A program made the position numbers and the translations under genes. A stretch of 64,000 nt of DNA, from NCBI RefSeq assembly GCF_041296385.1, contig NC_091015.1:91744004-91808003 (forward strand), in the 5' to 3' direction. Positions within the stretch are counted from its first letter, which is position 1; every line of letters starts with the position of its first letter. Shown in pieces: positions 61,237-64,000 of the stretch. Origin of the DNA: Aphelocoma coerulescens (lineage: Eukaryota > Chordata > Aves > Passeriformes > Corvidae). The notes under the pieces were generated by a model, which saw nothing but the letters and a program-made list of their open reading frames with translations, searched no databases and had not been told where the DNA came from.

Positions 61237-64000
61237 ACCTTACTGCTTGCCTTGTCATAGGGCTTGTGTGATGGGAATCAGTTTAGCATGTTTTATTTTA
61301 GGAATGCTGATCTATTTTTATCTGGTTTTTCAAATGTATGGAGTTTATTAGCAAAAAGTGAGAAATGCACCAGCAATCCAGGGAACTTGAGAGTTTCCCT
61401 GCTGAGCTTAATATAAGAGCAGTTCTCACTCCACAGGGGCACTCTATTTTCTGCTAGCTAATGTCCACATGGTGGGCTTATTTTCATTTAGTAAAGAAGA
61501 TGTTTTTTGAAATCTGCTCCAGAGCCCATTAACAATTGCAGGAAAGCTTTGGATCTCGAACCAGATGTAAAACATTTACTTAACTGCTTTCTTGACTCTG
61601 AGCCTTACATGCTATCCCTGAAAATCTGGATTCTAAGTTTTCACCTGCAGGTGTTACACGTGGAGGTTGCAATAATACCTAAAAATAAATTAGTGTAATT
61701 ATCAACAAGTCACACCTGTTACAGGAGCAAGGAGCAAAGACAGGGTTGCTTTGGACCATCCACTGCAATACTGGGTAATCTTACGTGGAGAGCCACTGCA
61801 AGAGTTTTAAAATTTAGCAGTCTCAGGCTGCAATGTAGCACTTCTGTGACATGTCTCACATTAATGAACAGCCTGACTACTTCAGTAAGACATCAGGTAC
61901 CTGTCAGTCACAAAGACTTTTTTTTCCTGGTCAGTAAGAAATAATTTCAAATGTTACGTAACAGTATTTATATTCCTGGGGAATTTGTTTAATTGGAGTA
62001 TCTTGTGAAAATGAAATAGGAAACTTCCTCCTTAAATGCCTTTTTAAAACACCCTTAGTGTTACATAATAGTGATTTTAAGTTTGATACTTTGTTGGCCT
62101 TGAGCCATAAATTTCACTAGTCCTTACCTGAAATAGTATTCCCTCATGGTTTTATTTTGACTTCTTTTAATTAAAAAAGAAAAAAAAAAAGAAATATAAT
62201 CTCTATTTTTCTTTCTCTGTTTCTCTAAAAATGCTTCAGCATGGGTTGGGAGGGCTCACCTTCCTGGTGGGAGAAAGCTGTAAGATGTAAAGTCACTAGA
62301 TAGCTTCATGTAAAAAGTCTTTCACAGATCCCTTTCAGTTAGAATTATCTCAGCTGTTGCTTGTAATTATAAAATACATGTTTCTCAAATACAAATCTAG
62401 TGATTTTTTTTCTTACACAAGATCACATAAAGTGCAGGAGCATGCCAGTAATTAACTTGGAGAGGGATAAAATTAGTGAATAGTGTTTTCAAAAACATAT
62501 TTTCTAATTTAATTTAAAAAGTAATTGTATCATAAAAGGTATTTCAAAAGCCTGGGGAACCAGTGCCATGTTTGTTGCTTTCTTGGTACATATGATCCAC
62601 TTCTAAAGTGGTGGAACTTAAAATGTCATGCTTGAAATGTCTTCCAGTCTGTTGAGAAGCAGTTTCTCACCTCATGACAGGCCACTCTGTTGTCTAAAAC
62701 TCATTTGGATTCCCAGTAATGGCAACAGACAATATTCTTGGTGTATTAATCATTGAGTTGCCAAGTCAGAATACAATTAGAAGTAATTTAACATACACTT
62801 AAATCCCAATAAAGCCAGTTGAAACCAGCTATGTGTTTAAATGCTTTCCTGCAATGAGAACTAAAGGAATAGAGGCAGACCGTCTGGATGCTTGCAAAGT
62901 TTCTCTGATCTGAACAAAACATCCCAAAAGCAACTTAAATTCTTCCCTTCTCTGCAGTTCAGCTATGAGGCTCAGCAGTACAAACCCAAGTCCAGAAGTA
63001 ACGAGCATTTATTTACCTTTATTTCCCTGGCAGTGTAGAACTTAGTGTAGAACGTGGAGAGTGGCTTCCTGGCTAGCAGCTTGTGGTTTTGTTCTAATAA
63101 TTATATGCTGCACCTCTTGCCATCTTATAGCAAGGATAACTGATAACTTTACTGGTGTAAGAAGTGGTCAAAGTGTTGCTGGTCTAAGAAAGTCATTTCA
63201 AGAAAGATAATGCATCTGTACAGTCTGTTGTCTTTCTCAGGTTTTGTGGGGCTGTTCAGATGCACTTGCTGAGTAAACTGACCACAGCAAGGGGGAGTAA
63301 ATCTATGTAGGGGGGTTCTTATTTCAGATGTTGAGAAACTGCAATATTTCAGCTGTGACAACTGACAAATTGAACTCATTTTTGTACATTGGTAACATAC
63401 ACGTACATGTGTGAAATAGTACACAAGGTAATGTGTAATCTGGAAAGTTTGTACATCAGGATAGGATTCAGCATTTCCTGAGTTATTTAGGGCTTGCTAC
63501 CTTACAAGAGAATGGAAAAAATAATACTCTGTCACCCAATATTTGGTGAAGTATTTCCTTGATTTAAGAGTTTCAACATCCCAAGCTGCAACCTAACACT
63601 GAATGATAGGCTTTTTAAACAGAACCTCTAATATCTTGATTGTACATTAGAAATAGTGAATACCAACCATCTTTTCCAAAGGAGAATGAAGTAGATGCTT
63701 GAGTGAAAAATACTTTGCAAGTGCTGAAACTGAACTAAGATTCCTACTTTTCCCTCCCAGCTTCGAAGATAATGCTCAAAGAACAGTAATTACTTGTGAT
63801 TATGCCTTTTTGGTTTCCCCCTCAGTTGCAGGCTTTATCTTGGCCCTCAGTTGGAATTCACCAGTCCAGCAGCCTCCCACTTCAGTAAACATAGTGATGC
63901 CAGTTCTTGAGTTGCTGATAGGGGTTAATTTGAGCGAATGTATTTTATGCATTTTAAGAATACCTGATCTGTTTGAAATGTGGCACAAGTGAAACTTCTT

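Larger units (their letters stand above)
60598..64000. other. gene-free DNA up to the window end
   Basis: No gene is recognised. The 137-codon minus frame 60593-61006 starts beyond the CR1 and is unassigned; it carries a small internal Arg-Ala-Ser-Ala repeat caused by a 12-bp tandem duplication. The window ends inside unassigned DNA (97-codon plus frame 63699-63992, no known relatives). Confidence 0.5.

Noticed and set aside
1..64000. CRISPR arrays, bacterial operons, ribosome binding sites
   Set aside because: The sequence is vertebrate nuclear DNA with CR1 and endogenous retroviral LTRs. No regularly spaced repeats with unique spacers were seen.

Overview
This window reads as a gene-poor, AT-rich stretch of a vertebrate nuclear genome, almost certainly a bird and probably a songbird. 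The bird call rests on CR1 LINE retrotransposons, including the avian-type 3' end with ATTCTRTG-like octamers and the familiar reverse-oriented 3' tail, together with solo LTRs of endogenous retroviruses whose ends, poly(A) signals and target duplications can be read directly. The songbird call is weaker: it rests on recalling the 653-bp LTR as a passerine family, which I could not check. I found no convincing protein-coding gene, exon chain, rRNA, tRNA or CRISPR array. The longest open frames are about 125-140 codons, are not recognisable, and are what chance allows in 64 kb. The window is therefore intergenic, or lies inside a very long intron.

Layout. 1-11.0 kb: AT-rich unique-looking DNA with a possible old CR1 3' end near 2.45 kb, a striking 17-bp-stem hairpin at 5.28 kb and a GC-richer patch at 6.07-6.48 kb. 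11.0-12.7 kb: a decayed plus-strand CR1 covering part of the reverse transcriptase ORF and the 3' end. 18.7-19.15 kb: a 422-bp minus-strand solo LTR with TATA box, poly(A) signal and a 5/6 matching target duplication. 24.6-25.26 kb: a 653-bp minus-strand LTR with an 18-bp perfect palindrome just beyond it. 28.56-29.24 kb: an unassigned GC-richer block. 32.69-32.99 kb and 50.92-51.21 kb: two 292-bp solo LTRs of one family in opposite orientation, each with its own perfect 6-bp target duplication. 33.02-33.12, 47.80-47.88 and 56.96-57.03 kb: probable MIR-like or other tRNA-derived SINE relics. 43.2 kb: a possible CR1 tail. 50.4-50.8 and 56.3-56.46 kb: relics of an older, L3-like amniote CR1. 60.25-60.6 kb: a 5'-truncated minus-strand avian CR1 3' end. 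Between these lie simple repeats and G/T-rich (or A/C-rich) low-complexity tracts.

How it works together: the record is one of successive retroposition into non-coding DNA, with ancient amniote CR1 and SINE relics first, then avian CR1, then endogenous retroviruses reduced to solo LTRs by recombination. I see no operon-like, defence or metabolic system, and no evidence of an undescribed gene system. The items most worth a second look are the inverted solo-LTR pair, the 422-bp LTR whose promoter layout resembles that of alpharetroviruses, the hairpin at 5.28 kb, and two minus-strand patches with protein-like translation.
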